Counted from the stretch's first letter, positions 41,317-49,817 are shown. The stretch: 64,000 nucleotides of DNA from Pelomonas sp051857475 (GCF_051857475.1 NZ_JBPZGZ010000001.1:558001-622000); one strand, 5' to 3'. Notes: generated by a model not told the origin, from the sequence alone. Numbers and translations: made by a program.

Positions 41317-41631
41317 TCAGTCTTCCGACTTGAACACCAGCTTGACTTCGTGGGTCTGGGCGGCGCCCGTGCCTTCGAACTTCCACTGGCTCAGGGCTTC
41401 GGTGGCGGCGCGGTCGAACACGCGCTTGGGTTCGGCTTCCACGACTTCGACGTTGGAGACCTTGCCGTCGCCGGCGATGGTCATCTTGGCGCGGACGCTG
41501 CCGGCGCTGATGTTCTTCTTGACAGCTTCGCTGGGGTACTCGGGGGCGACCTTCTTCAGGACCTTGGCATCGGCGTGAGCCAGGGAAGCAGCGGCGACGA
41601 GGGCGAGGGCGACAGCGGAACGGGCAAACAT
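41317..41631 (-). CDS. Small periplasmic TonB C-terminal domain protein
   Basis: A 104-residue protein: signal peptide (about 1-20, ending SLAHA), then a TonB-C-like domain with the family opening VLKKVAPEYPSEAVKKN and the RAATEALSQWKFEGT motif. Normal TonB proteins have a membrane anchor and a proline-rich spanner; both are missing, so this is a free periplasmic domain. Such proteins are common in Burkholderiales but their role is unclear. They may bind peptidoglycan or outer-membrane receptors. The ATG at 41631 gives the signal peptide; the frame to 41811 is unlikely. ExbBD genes are not nearby. Confidence 0.82.
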   Translation of the reverse strand: MFARSAVALALVAAASLAHADAKVLKKVAPEYPSEAVKKNISAGSVRAKMTIAGDGKVSNVEVVEAEPKRVFDRAATEALSQWKFEGTGAAQTHEVKLVFKSED

Positions 41632-41813
41632 CGGAGGCGTCTTTCGGTGAAGTTGGGTGGTCTGGATGAAGCGGCTTGTGACCGCGTTGCAGCACGCATT
41701 CTGTCCAGCTACCCTCCCTTGGGTAAGGGGTATGGCCGTGCAGAAGTCACACACGAATGGCCGGGTTAGCCCGTAGATAGCGCTAGCGCCAACTCCTTCA
41801 CGTCCATCCAACG

Positions 41814-41836
41814 AAAAAGCCCTCGCGAGAGGGCTT
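41814..41836 (-). terminator. Intrinsic terminator of suhB
   Basis: On the minus strand, AAGCCCTC pairs with GAGGGCTT around a four-base loop, and a run of five T bases follows directly. It lies 21 bases past the suhB stop, a textbook rho-independent terminator. Confidence 0.88.
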
Positions 41837-41857
41837 GTTTCGGGGATCAGGCGGGCC

Positions 41858-42790
41858 TCAGACCGGCGCGTCGTCGCTGGCGTCCTTCTTGATGCGCACC
41901 GGAGCGCGCTTCTTCGGCGCGGCCGCGGCCGGCACCACCTCGACGACCGGGGCTGCCGGCGCGGCGGCGTCTTCTTCCTTGATGACGCGGGTGTAGGGTG
42001 CCAGCATGGTGACGAGCTGGGCGTAGATCTTGGGGTTGCCGCAGACCACTTCGCGCTGGTGCAGGAAGTCGGATTCGCCGGTGAAGTTGCCGATCAGGCC
42101 ACCGGCCTCGGTGACGATCAGCGAGCCGGCCGCCAGGTCCCAGGGCTGCAGGCCGGTCTCGAAGAAGGCGTCGTAATAGCCGGCGGCCACATAGCAGAGG
42201 TCCAGGGCGGCAGCGCCCGGGCGGCGCAGGCCGGCGCAGTGCTGCATGACTTCCTCGAACATCTTCACGTAGCGCTTGAAGTTGTCGCCGCGGCGGAAGG
42301 GGAAGCCGGTGCCGATCAGCGCGTCGCTCATGCGGGTGCGCTTGGACACGCGCAGGCGGCGGTCGTTCAGGAAGGCGCCGCGGCCCTTGGTGGCGTAGAA
42401 GAGGTCGTTGCGGGTCGGGTCGAAGACGACGGCCTGCTGGACGACGCCGCGGTGGGCCAGTGCGATGGACACGCAATAGACCGGCAGGCCATGGATGAAG
42501 TTGGTGGTGCCGTCCAGCGGATCGATGATCCAGACGTATTCGGAATGCTTGGCGCCGTGGGTGCGGCCCGACTCTTCGGCGAGGATGCCATGGTCCGGGT
42601 AGGCGCCCAGCAGCGTCTCGATGATCACCCCTTCTGCGGCGTGGTCGACCTCGGTCACGAAGTCGTTCGGGCTCTTGGTGTTGATGCGCAGAGCTTCGAG
42701 ATCCAGCGAGGCGCGATTGATGATGGCGCCGGCCGCACGTGCCGCCTTGATGGCGACATTGAGCATGGGATGGTGAGACGTTTGCAGCAT
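41858..42790 (-). CDS. suhB: Inositol monophosphatase-family protein SuhB
   Basis: A 310-residue protein of the SuhB branch of inositol monophosphatases. The start HHPMLNVAIKAARAAGAI aligns with E. coli SuhB. Metal-site motifs are intact: LAEESG around the first Glu, WIIDPLDGTTNF with the Asp pair, and QPWDLAAGSLIVTEAGG near the C-terminus. SuhB also binds NusG-type antitermination complexes on rRNA in E. coli. A C-terminal extension of about 50 residues (AAAPAAPVVEVVPAAAAP then KKRAPVRIKKDASDD) is absent from E. coli SuhB. Start options are 42790 (MLQTSHHP) and 42766; the first fits better. Confidence 0.93.
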   Translation of the reverse strand: MLQTSHHPMLNVAIKAARAAGAIINRASLDLEALRINTKSPNDFVTEVDHAAEGVIIETLLGAYPDHGILAEESGRTHGAKHSEYVWIIDPLDGTTNFIHGLPVYCVSIALAHRGVVQQAVVFDPTRNDLFYATKGRGAFLNDRRLRVSKRTRMSDALIGTGFPFRRGDNFKRYVKMFEEVMQHCAGLRRPGAAALDLCYVAAGYYDAFFETGLQPWDLAAGSLIVTEAGGLIGNFTGESDFLHQREVVCGNPKIYAQLVTMLAPYTRVIKEEDAAAPAAPVVEVVPAAAAPKKRAPVRIKKDASDDAPV

Positions 42791-42870
42791 GCGTGGCACT
42801 CGCTGGGAAGAAGGGGCTGACAGGGGGAAAGAGCGGCGGGGCGCCCTAAGACGCCCCGGATAATCGCCAG

Positions 42871-42876
42871 ATTCTA
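42871..42876 (-). promoter_or_regulatory. TAGAAT -10-like box upstream of suhB
   Basis: The minus strand carries TAGAAT, 80 bases before the suhB start, in the divergent gap with trmJ. It resembles the other TAGA(A/C)T boxes of this window. No clear -35 is seen. Confidence 0.4.
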
Positions 42877-42898
42877 GCCGCAGCCCCCGTAGTAACCC

Positions 42899-43645
42899 GT
42901 GGAATCCACACGCTTCGTTCTGATCAACACCAGCCATGCCGGCAACGTCGGCGCCACGGCGCGGGCGATGAAGGTGATGGGATTCAAGGATCTCGTGCTG
43001 GTGGCGCCGCGCTTCCCCGATGTGCTCTGCCATGAGGAGGCCGTGGCCATGGCCAGCGGCGCTGCCGACATCCTGGCCCGCGCCCGTGTCGTCGAGACCC
43101 TGGCCGAAGCCCTGGACGAGGTCGACTTCGCCTGCGCCACCGCCATGACGCCACGCGACTTCGGCCCGCCGACGCGCGAGCCGCGCTCCCTGTTCGCCGA
43201 GCTGGCCGCCCGCGAGGCCGCGCCGAGGCTGGCCCTGGTGTTCGGCTCCGAGCGCTATGGCATGAGCAACGAGGACGTCTACCGCTGCCATGCGGTGCTC
43301 AGCATCCCGACCCATCCTGACTACGGCTCCTTGAACCTGGCCCAGGCTGTGCAGCTGCTGGCCTATGACCTGCGTCAGGCCGTGGGCGGCTTCGGCGTGC
43401 AGGCCCGCACGCCCGATCCCGAACTCGCCGATGCGCGCGCCGTGCAGGGCCTGCTGGAGCATCTGCAGGCTGCACTGATCGACATCGGCTACCTCGACCC
43501 GGGGGCGCCCCGGAAGCTGATGCCACGGCTGAACCAGCTTTTCAACCGGGCCGCCCTGACGAACGAAGAGATCCACATCCTGCGCGGCATCGCGCGGCAG
43601 ATGCAGAAGACCTCAGTCCCGGCAGGCCCAAGCCAGGACTCCTAG
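42899..43645 (+). CDS. trmJ: tRNA (cytidine/uridine-2'-O-)-methyltransferase TrmJ
   Basis: A 248-residue SPOUT-family methyltransferase. Motifs are RFVLINTSHAGNVGATARAM at the N-terminus, LALVFGSERYGMSNEDVYRC in the middle, and IPTHPDYGSLNLAQAVQLLA in the knotted SAM site. TrmJ methylates the ribose of nucleotide 32 in the tRNA anticodon loop. The start is GTG at 42899 (GTG GAA TCC), giving the canonical N-terminus; no in-frame ATG lies near. It diverges from suhB, as in many proteobacteria, and cysE follows 10 bases after its stop. Confidence 0.94.
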   Translation: MESTRFVLINTSHAGNVGATARAMKVMGFKDLVLVAPRFPDVLCHEEAVAMASGAADILARARVVETLAEALDEVDFACATAMTPRDFGPPTREPRSLFAELAAREAAPRLALVFGSERYGMSNEDVYRCHAVLSIPTHPDYGSLNLAQAVQLLAYDLRQAVGGFGVQARTPDPELADARAVQGLLEHLQAALIDIGYLDPGAPRKLMPRLNQLFNRAALTNEEIHILRGIARQMQKTSVPAGPSQDS

Positions 43646-43655
43646 ACTCCGCGCC

Positions 43656-44432
43656 ATGTTTCAACGCCTGCGCGAAGACATCGCCCTGATCCTCGAACGC
43701 GATCCGGCCGCAAGGTCGACGTGGGAGGTGCTGACCTGTTACCCGGGTCTGCATGCGTTGTGGATGCACCGCCGCGCCCACTGGTTCTGGCAGCGCGGCT
43801 TCAAGTGGCTGGGCCGCTGGACCTCGCACTGGGGCCGCTGGCTGACGGGCATCGAGATCCACCCCGGCGCACGCATCGGCCGCAAGGTCTTCATCGACCA
43901 TGGCATGGGCATCGTCATCGGCGAGATGGCCGAGATCGGCGAGGGCTGCACCATCTACCAGGGCGTGACGCTGGGCGGCACCTCACTCGTCAAGGGCGCC
44001 AAGCGTCATCCGACGCTGGGCCCGGGCGTCATCGTCGGCGCCAATGCCAGTGTGCTGGGCGGCTTCACGGTCGGGGCCGGTGCGCGCATCGGCTCGGGCG
44101 CCGTCGTCACCAAACCCGTGCCTGCTGGCGCCACAGCGGTGGGCAACCCGGCCCGCATCATCGAGGCCGAGAGCGACCAGGCCCGCGAGGAGGCCGCCGC
44201 CAAGATGGGCTTCTCCGCCTATGGCGTGACCCAGGGCGACGACCCGGTGGCCATGGCCATGCGCGGTCTCATCGACAGCGCTTCGGGCCATGAGCACCAG
44301 ATCACGCTGTTGTGGAACGCGGTCTGCAAACTGTCCACGCAGGCCGGCCGTCCGGTGGGCGACTGCGTGCCCGACGATGCACAGCGCAACGAGGCCTTCG
44401 ACGCGGCCGAGATGAACCGCCTCGTGAAATAG
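43656..44432 (+). CDS. cysE: Serine O-acetyltransferase CysE
   Basis: A 258-residue enzyme making O-acetylserine, the first step to cysteine. The N-terminal helical part (FQRLREDIALILERDPAARS) leads into WTSHWGRWLTGIEIHPGARI. A left-handed beta-helix follows, with catalytic His and Asp in FIDHGMGIVIGEMAEIG and a GNPARIIE end. The C-terminal tail is long. It resembles the short CysE/EpsC type rather than the 273-residue E. coli form, and the feedback-inhibition tail differs. A TAGACT at 43643-43648 overlaps the trmJ stop, so a promoter there is not claimed. It probably shares a transcript with trmJ. Confidence 0.94.
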   Translation: MFQRLREDIALILERDPAARSTWEVLTCYPGLHALWMHRRAHWFWQRGFKWLGRWTSHWGRWLTGIEIHPGARIGRKVFIDHGMGIVIGEMAEIGEGCTIYQGVTLGGTSLVKGAKRHPTLGPGVIVGANASVLGGFTVGAGARIGSGAVVTKPVPAGATAVGNPARIIEAESDQAREEAAAKMGFSAYGVTQGDDPVAMAMRGLIDSASGHEHQITLLWNAVCKLSTQAGRPVGDCVPDDAQRNEAFDAAEMNRLVK

Positions 44433-44438
44433 CCGGCT

Positions 44439-44444
44439 TAGACT
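44439..44444 (+). promoter_or_regulatory. TAGACT -10-like box before the His-rich membrane protein
   Basis: TAGACT-GCGCGCC lies 30 bases before the TTG start at 44475 and seven bases after the cysE stop. It matches the TAGACT-GCGCC at 10771-10776 in sequence and distance. No -35 was identified. Confidence 0.4.
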
Positions 44445-44474
44445 GCGCGCCCACACCAACAGGGGAGCGCAGTC

Positions 44475-45098
44475 TTGGAAGAGCCGGAAGTCCATTCGCA
44501 TCACCATGGCGGCCACAGCGGCCACCGCTGGTTCGACATCACGGCCTCCGTCTGCGCGATGGTGGTGTCCTTCGCCTCCCTGTATCTGGCCATCCATCAT
44601 GGCCACGTGATGCAGGAGATGGCCGAGGCCAATGCCCGCATGGTCACGGCCACGTCCTGGCCCCAGGTCAGCTACTCGACGAGCAATACCGATGTGACGG
44701 GCCAGTTCACGCGGCTGCGCTTCAGCCTGACCAACAAGGGGGTCGGCCCGGCGCGCATCGAGGGCATGGAGGTGAGCTACGAGGGCAAGCCCGTCCAGAG
44801 CGTCCAGGATCTGCTCAAGACCTGCTGCAGCACCGGCGGCAAGCCTTCGGGCCTGGCCTGGCGGCTGTCAACGGCCAACGGGGAGATCCTGCGACCCGGT
44901 GAGGAGAAGGACTTCCTGCAACTCGACAAGAGCGCCAACGAGGAGCTGTGGGCGCGGGTCAACGACTTGCCGGGCAAGGTCACCGTCAAGGCCTGCTACT
45001 GCTCCGTCTTCGATGAATGCTGGGTCACGGACAGCCGGGCCAAGAAGGCCGCCAAGGTCAAGGCCTGCCCGACCGACTGGGCGCAATACGGGGATTAG
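44475..45098 (+). CDS. His-rich single-pass membrane protein of unknown function
   Basis: A 207-residue protein translated from TTG at 44475, after a good GGGGAG. The N-terminus is His-rich (HSHHHGGHSGH), followed by one membrane helix (about 22-44). A likely periplasmic domain follows with beta segments (FTRLRFSLTNKGVGPARIEG) and cysteines in KTCCSTGG, KACYCSVFDECWV and KACPTDW. A metal-binding role is suggested by the His and Cys content only. I recognise no family. It stands between cysE and the propeller-GGDEF gene, with a hairpin after it at 45116-45144. Confidence 0.7.
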   Translation: MEEPEVHSHHHGGHSGHRWFDITASVCAMVVSFASLYLAIHHGHVMQEMAEANARMVTATSWPQVSYSTSNTDVTGQFTRLRFSLTNKGVGPARIEGMEVSYEGKPVQSVQDLLKTCCSTGGKPSGLAWRLSTANGEILRPGEEKDFLQLDKSANEELWARVNDLPGKVTVKACYCSVFDECWVTDSRAKKAAKVKACPTDWAQYGD

Positions 45099-45115
45099 GA
45101 CGGCCGAATAAGCCC

Positions 45116-45144
45116 AGACCCGCGGCTGGTTTGCGCGCGGGTCT
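45116..45144 (+). terminator. Hairpin after the His-rich membrane protein
   Basis: AGACCCGCG (45116-45124) and CGCGGGTCT (45136-45144) pair around an 11-base loop, 18 bases past the stop. No T-tract follows. Confidence 0.5.
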
Positions 45145-45205
45145 GCTGGCGTGGATGAGAATCGGCGATCCCGGACCATGAGGGTCCGCCACCAGACCGC
45201 CCGCT

Positions 45206-48200
45206 GTGCTTCTGCGCGAGTTCCGACTGCGGCTTTCTCCGGCTTGGCGCCTGGCGCTCGGCCTGGTGATGGCCGTCGCGTGGCTGGCCGTGCAGGCAGC
45301 ACCCACGCCAGCGCCGCGGCGCTGGTCCAGCCTGGCCGACATCAGCTTCCAGCACCTGACCCAGGAGCAGGGCCTGCCCAATGCCATCGCCACCGCCATG
45401 GCCGAGGACGGCCAGGGCTTTCTGTGGGTGGGCACGCTGGGCGGCCTGGCGCGTTGGGACGGCTACCGCTTCAAGGTCTACAAGGCCGACGCGCAAAGGC
45501 CCGGCGCCTTGCCCGACAACTATGTGCAGTCCCTGCACGGCGACGCCAAGGGGCGGCTGTGGGTGGGGACGAGTGCGGCGGGCCTGTTCCGGCATGACCC
45601 GGCGACGGACCGTTTCGTCGCCATTCCGGTCGGCGGGCCCCAGGGCCTGATCCATGTCAGCGTGCGCCAGGTGATGGACGATGGCGCGGGCGGCCTCTGG
45701 GTCGTCACCGATGGCGGCCTGGACCATCTGGACCCTGACAGCGGCCGCATCCAACATGCCAGCGCGGCGGGTGGCTGGGCCGCAGCCGCCGGTACGCGCG
45801 TCTGGGCCGTGCTGCGCGACCGGCGCAACCAGCTCTGGATCGGCAGCGCCGCCGGCCTGTTCCGCCGACCGGCGGCCGACGCAGGCCTGCAGGCCGTGCC
45901 CTTGCTGGCAGGCCGGGTCGTCCAGCCCCAGGCCCTGGCTGAGGACAGCGCCGGGCGCATCTGGGTCGGCGGCATGCACGACGGCGTGTTTGTGCTGGGC
46001 CATGAAGGCGAGGCACCGGCCGTCCAGGTGCGCGAGGCCGGCATCGAAGGCAAGGCGGAGGTGCTGGGCAACAGCCAGATCACCAGCCTGCTGGAGGTGC
46101 AGCCCGGCGAGATGTGGGTCGCGACCCTGGGCCAGGGACTGGTGTCCTTCGATGTCGAGCGCGGCGACAGCCGGCGCATCCGCCATGTGTCGGCCTGGCC
46201 GGTCAGCCTGGCGGACAACGCCCTGCGCACCCTCTATCGCGATCGCGCCGGCCTGGTGTGGGCGGCGTCCAACCGCGGCCTGAGCCGCTACGACCCGCGC
46301 CAGGGCGGCGTGCTGACCCGCCTGGGCATCAGTCCCGAGAACGAAGATGTGCTGGACGCGCGCTTCATCAGTGCCGAGATCAGCTGGATCCTGCCCATGC
46401 CTGAGGGGCGGCTCTGGCTGGGCACGCACAAGAGCGGCATCGACATCCTCGATGCCACCGGCACGCGTGTCGCTGCGCTGCGGCCCGATGCGAGCAAGCC
46501 CGAGACCGCCTTGCCCTCCGACATCGTGCTGGGCATGGTGCGCGTGGCGGATGGCAGCGTCTTCATCGCGACCAAGCGTGGCCTGTACCGGTCCGACGCG
46601 GACGGGCGACGCCTGCGCCGCGTGGCCCTGGACGGCCGGGATCCGGCGGCGTCCACCTGGGCCCTGCTGGCCGACGGCGGCACGCTGTGGATTGGCGGCC
46701 AGTTCGACGGCGTGTGGCGGCTGGACTTGGCCAGCGGTCGCGCCGCAGCCGTCAAGCCGGCAGCGCCGGGTCTGACCGACCAGCGCATCATGGTGCTGGC
46801 GCGTGGCGCCGCCGGCGAGCTCTGGGTGGGCACGCGCAATGGTCTGAATCGCGTCGACACCGTCAGCGGCAGCGTCGAGCAATACCCGGCCGGGCGGACA
46901 CTGTCGCACGGCCTGTCGGCTGGCTTTGTCACCGCGCTGATGCTGGACGGCGAGCGGCGGCTCTGGGTGGGCAGCTATGGCGGTGGCATCGATGTGCTGC
47001 CAGCGCCGGGCAAGGGCGACGCCCTGCTGCGCGTGGGCGTGGCCCAGGGCCTGCCCGATGGCACCGTCAATGCGCTGCTGCAGGACGGCGAAGGCCGCGT
47101 CTGGGCCAGCACCGACGATGGCCTGGCGCGCATCGAGCCGGCGCACATGGCCGTAAAGGCCCTGCGCCGCGCCGAGGGCGTCATCTTCCCGACCTACTGG
47201 ACCGGCTCCGCGGCGCGTACCGAGCGCGGTGAACTGCTGTTCGGCGGGGCTGGCGGCATGACCGTGGTGCTGCCAGAAAGGCTGCAGTCCTGGAGCAACA
47301 AGCCCGAGGTCCTGGTCGCCGATGTGCAGATCGGTGGGCGCTCGGTCGGTTTGGCGCCGGGCGGCGAGGCGCGGCTGGATGTGCCGGCCGACGGCAACAG
47401 CCTGGCGGTGGAATTCGCGTCCACCGACTTCTCGGCGCCCGAGCGCAACCGCTATGCCTACAAGCTCGAAGGCTATGACGCCGGGTGGACGGCGGCCGAC
47501 GCGGCACGCCGCCTGGCGGCCTATACCAATCTGCCGCCGGGTGACTACCGGCTGCGCCTGCGCGCCTCCAATCGCGACGGGCAATGGAGCGAGCGCGAGC
47601 TGTCCCTGCCCGTGACCGTCAAACCGAACTGGCATGAAACCTGGTGGTTCCGCGCCGCCTTGGTGCTGCTGCTGGGCCTGCTGGTGCTGGCGACGGTGAC
47701 CGCGCGCACGCGGCTGCTGCGCCACCGCCAGCTCGAACTCGAGCACAAGGTGCGTGAGCGCACGGCGGCGCTGCGTGCCCTGCACGAAGCGCTGGAAGAG
47801 AAGACGCTGGAGCTGCAGCGCAGCAGCGTGACCGACCCGCTGACTGGCCTGCACAACCGCCGCTTCCTCAGCGAGCACATCGAGCAGGACCTGGCCGTCG
47901 GCCTGCGTCGCGCCCAGGAGGTGAGGGCCGCGGGCGGCCAGCCGCTGGACACGGACTGCGTCTTCCTGCTGCTGGACATCGACGCCTTCAAGCGCATCAA
48001 TGACCGCTACGGCCATGCCGCCGGCGACGAGGTGCTGGTGCAGTTCGGCGCGCGGCTGCGGGCTGTCATGCGCGAGTCGGACTATCTGGTGCGCTGGGGC
48101 GGCGAGGAGTTCCTGGCCGTGGCGCGCGACACCGACCGCTCACGCGCCGAGGAACTGGCCGAGCGCATGCGTGCCGCCGTGGCGGACAAGCCCTTCCGCC

Positions 48201-48493
48201 TGGACGATGGCATCGAGCTGGACGTCAGTTGCTCCATCGGCTTTGCCTGCGTGCCTTTCGAGATGGAGAGGCCGGCGTCGCGCAGCTGGCAGCAGGTCGT
48301 CAACCTGGCCGATCTGGGGCTGTACGCCGCCAAGCGCTCCGGCCGCAATGCCTGGGTCGGCGTGCACACGGCCCTGGGGCGGGCAGCCGGTGGGCAGCGC
48401 GTCGTCGGCGGCTTCGGCCTCAGCAGCAACCGCAATCTGGACGATGTGGCGGCGGCCCTGGCCGAGCCCGGCACGGTGGAGAACCAGGCCTGA
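45206..48493 (+). CDS. Propeller-Y_Y_Y-GGDEF one-component sensor
   Basis: A 1,095-residue membrane sensor enzyme. Signal/TM at about 13-31, then about two seven-bladed propellers of two-component-regulator type (repeats such as GQGFLWVGTLGGLARWDGYR and GRIWVGGMHDGVFVLGH) to about residue 720. A Y_Y_Y domain (FASTDFSAPERNRYAYKLEG) follows. TM is at about 813-836, then a coiled coil (LELEHKVRERTAALRALHEA) and a GGDEF domain. The active loop RWGGEEF at about 964-970 is intact, and the I-site RESD is present. It should sense a periplasmic ligand and make cyclic-di-GMP. The start is GTG at 45206; an ATG at 45178 is out of frame. Confidence 0.9.
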   Translation: MLLREFRLRLSPAWRLALGLVMAVAWLAVQAAPTPAPRRWSSLADISFQHLTQEQGLPNAIATAMAEDGQGFLWVGTLGGLARWDGYRFKVYKADAQRPGALPDNYVQSLHGDAKGRLWVGTSAAGLFRHDPATDRFVAIPVGGPQGLIHVSVRQVMDDGAGGLWVVTDGGLDHLDPDSGRIQHASAAGGWAAAAGTRVWAVLRDRRNQLWIGSAAGLFRRPAADAGLQAVPLLAGRVVQPQALAEDSAGRIWVGGMHDGVFVLGHEGEAPAVQVREAGIEGKAEVLGNSQITSLLEVQPGEMWVATLGQGLVSFDVERGDSRRIRHVSAWPVSLADNALRTLYRDRAGLVWAASNRGLSRYDPRQGGVLTRLGISPENEDVLDARFISAEISWILPMPEGRLWLGTHKSGIDILDATGTRVAALRPDASKPETALPSDIVLGMVRVADGSVFIATKRGLYRSDADGRRLRRVALDGRDPAASTWALLADGGTLWIGGQFDGVWRLDLASGRAAAVKPAAPGLTDQRIMVLARGAAGELWVGTRNGLNRVDTVSGSVEQYPAGRTLSHGLSAGFVTALMLDGERRLWVGSYGGGIDVLPAPGKGDALLRVGVAQGLPDGTVNALLQDGEGRVWASTDDGLARIEPAHMAVKALRRAEGVIFPTYWTGSAARTERGELLFGGAGGMTVVLPERLQSWSNKPEVLVADVQIGGRSVGLAPGGEARLDVPADGNSLAVEFASTDFSAPERNRYAYKLEGYDAGWTAADAARRLAAYTNLPPGDYRLRLRASNRDGQWSERELSLPVTVKPNWHETWWFRAALVLLLGLLVLATVTARTRLLRHRQLELEHKVRERTAALRALHEALEEKTLELQRSSVTDPLTGLHNRRFLSEHIEQDLAVGLRRAQEVRAAGGQPLDTDCVFLLLDIDAFKRINDRYGHAAGDEVLVQFGARLRAVMRESDYLVRWGGEEFLAVARDTDRSRAEELAERMRAAVADKPFRLDDGIELDVSCSIGFACVPFEMERPASRSWQQVVNLADLGLYAAKRSGRNAWVGVHTALGRAAGGQRVVGGFGLSSNRNLDDVAAALAEPGTVENQA

Positions 48494-48496
48494 GCT

Positions 48497-48988
48497 TCAG
48501 CGGGCAGCGGGCCTCTCGGCCAGGCGGCTGGCCAGCTCTGCGTCCATTGCCTGGATGGCCTCCGTGGCGTCGGGGGCCGGATGCGACAGGCCGCACAGGC
48601 CGGCGCGCCAATGCCCGGCCCTGGACAGGTAGAGCAGGTGCTGGCGCGACTGGCCCCAGCTTTCGTAGCCGCATAGGGAGCCATCGACTTTCTCGACCAC
48701 GAACGCCGAGGTCTCCGTCAGTTCACCCTTCCAGCGATGCTTGACGACCAGATGCAGCAGCGCGCGGCGCCGCAAGGGCGAATCATGGCCGAGCACGTGG
48801 TTGCGCGAGAACCAGCGGGTGCTCGGCTCCGACGACTCGCCCACGACTTCGGCGAGGACGACTACCTGCGCATCGGCCCATTGGCGCTGCCGGTCCGCGG
48901 CTTCGTCCTCCGGTCGCATGCAAGTGCAGGCGAGCGAAGTGCCGGCCAGGCTTGTCAGCAGCAGGGCAAGAGCGATGCGCTTATGCAT
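48497..48988 (-). CDS. Secreted protein with an N-terminal CTC motif (TIMP/netrin-like)
   Basis: A 163-residue exported protein. Signal peptide cleavage after about residue 20 would leave the mature N-terminus CTCMRP. Free N-terminal C-x-C is the hallmark of the TIMP/netrin (NTR) fold, and AQVVVLAEVVGE, a basic central part and VEKVDGSLCGYESWGQ support it. Bacterial NTR-like proteins of this kind are uncharacterised. Its cysteines (CTC, LCGY, LCGL) could pair. The start overlaps by eight bases the end of the membrane protein at 48981-49817. It may assist or inhibit an external metal-dependent enzyme, which is speculation. Confidence 0.7.
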   Translation of the reverse strand: MHKRIALALLLTSLAGTSLACTCMRPEDEAADRQRQWADAQVVVLAEVVGESSEPSTRWFSRNHVLGHDSPLRRRALLHLVVKHRWKGELTETSAFVVEKVDGSLCGYESWGQSRQHLLYLSRAGHWRAGLCGLSHPAPDATEAIQAMDAELASRLAERPAAR

Positions 48989-49817
48989 CGGCGCTGCTCC
49001 ATCGGTCGGGCCAGCGGGCCAGCCACAGGCCGGCGGGCAAGGACGCAGCGACCATGGCCAGCAGCACGATCAGGGGCGGTGCCGCATTCGCTGCGGGGTA
49101 GGGCCACTGCGGGCTGTCGTCGGCGTCCAGCAGGGTGCTGCACGCGAGCGCGCACCAGATGGCGGTCGCGACGAGGATCGCTGTGCGGGGAACGCCCGGG
49201 CTGCGCGGCCACAGCAGCCGCCAGGTGAAGCCGACGGCCAGTCCGCCCAGCATGTAGTACAGCGCGATCTCGAGGTCGGAAGGGAAGGGGGATTCGGGCT
49301 TCCACGCGCTGTAGATCAGGCCGATCAAAGGCCACAAGAGTTGCGGGTGCAGCACGACAAACAGGCCGACGGCGAGGCCGGCAGCGGTCGCGGCGACGGC
49401 TCCCAAGCGCTGGCGATGCAGCAAGAGGCGGTCGAATCCGCGGCGCCAGACCAGGGCAGCCACCGTCCCGACACCGATCCACAGCAGCAGCACCGCGCCG
49501 ATGCCCAAGACCGCCGGCAGGCCTTCGCGCCAGGCCGCGGACCGCAACAGTTCCAGGAGGAAGAAGGTGGCTGCGGCGATGCTCAGGCCGATCCAGGCCC
49601 GCTTGAACAGGCGCGCTGCCATCAAGCCTGAAAGGAGAAAGACCGCCAAGCCCGTCGCGACCGCAGGCACTGGCTCCTGGCGCAGCCTCGCCATGTCTTC
49701 GATCAGGGCGACCGGCAGCAGGCCGTACCACAGCACCATCCCGCCGAGCAGCAGGGCCTTCAGCGCTGTCGCGCCGCGCTGCAGCATCGAGGGCCGGGCT
49801 GCAAGCGGCGTCGACAT
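48981..49817 (-). CDS. Polytopic membrane protein of unknown function
   Basis: A 278-residue protein with about seven membrane helices (for example ALLLGGMVLWYGLLPVALI near residues 21-39, RLGAVAATAAGLAVGLFVVL in the middle, and LIVLLAMVAASLPAGLWLA near the end). It has a periplasmic or cytoplasmic loop, WKPESPFPSDLE. No family could be assigned by eye. Its 3' end overlaps the start of the CTC-motif protein by eight bases, so the two are probably co-expressed. It is separated from mog by 15 bases on the same strand, so it may also sit at the end of the yjgA-mog run. Confidence 0.7.
   Translation of the reverse strand: MSTPLAARPSMLQRGATALKALLLGGMVLWYGLLPVALIEDMARLRQEPVPAVATGLAVFLLSGLMAARLFKRAWIGLSIAAATFFLLELLRSAAWREGLPAVLGIGAVLLLWIGVGTVAALVWRRGFDRLLLHRQRLGAVAATAAGLAVGLFVVLHPQLLWPLIGLIYSAWKPESPFPSDLEIALYYMLGGLAVGFTWRLLWPRSPGVPRTAILVATAIWCALACSTLLDADDSPQWPYPAANAAPPLIVLLAMVAASLPAGLWLARWPDRWSSADA

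Noticed and set aside
43643..43648. TAGACT just before cysE as a promoter giving a leaderless mRNA
   Set aside because: The TAG is the stop codon of trmJ and the box is only seven bases from the cysE ATG. Chance resemblance is the simpler reading.
45095..48016. A 973-residue minus-strand frame opposite the propeller-GGDEF gene
   Set aside because: It is a shadow produced by high third-position GC on the opposite strand. Its composition (Gln/His/Ala/Gly-rich) has no protein-like motifs, and the plus-strand protein is clearly real.
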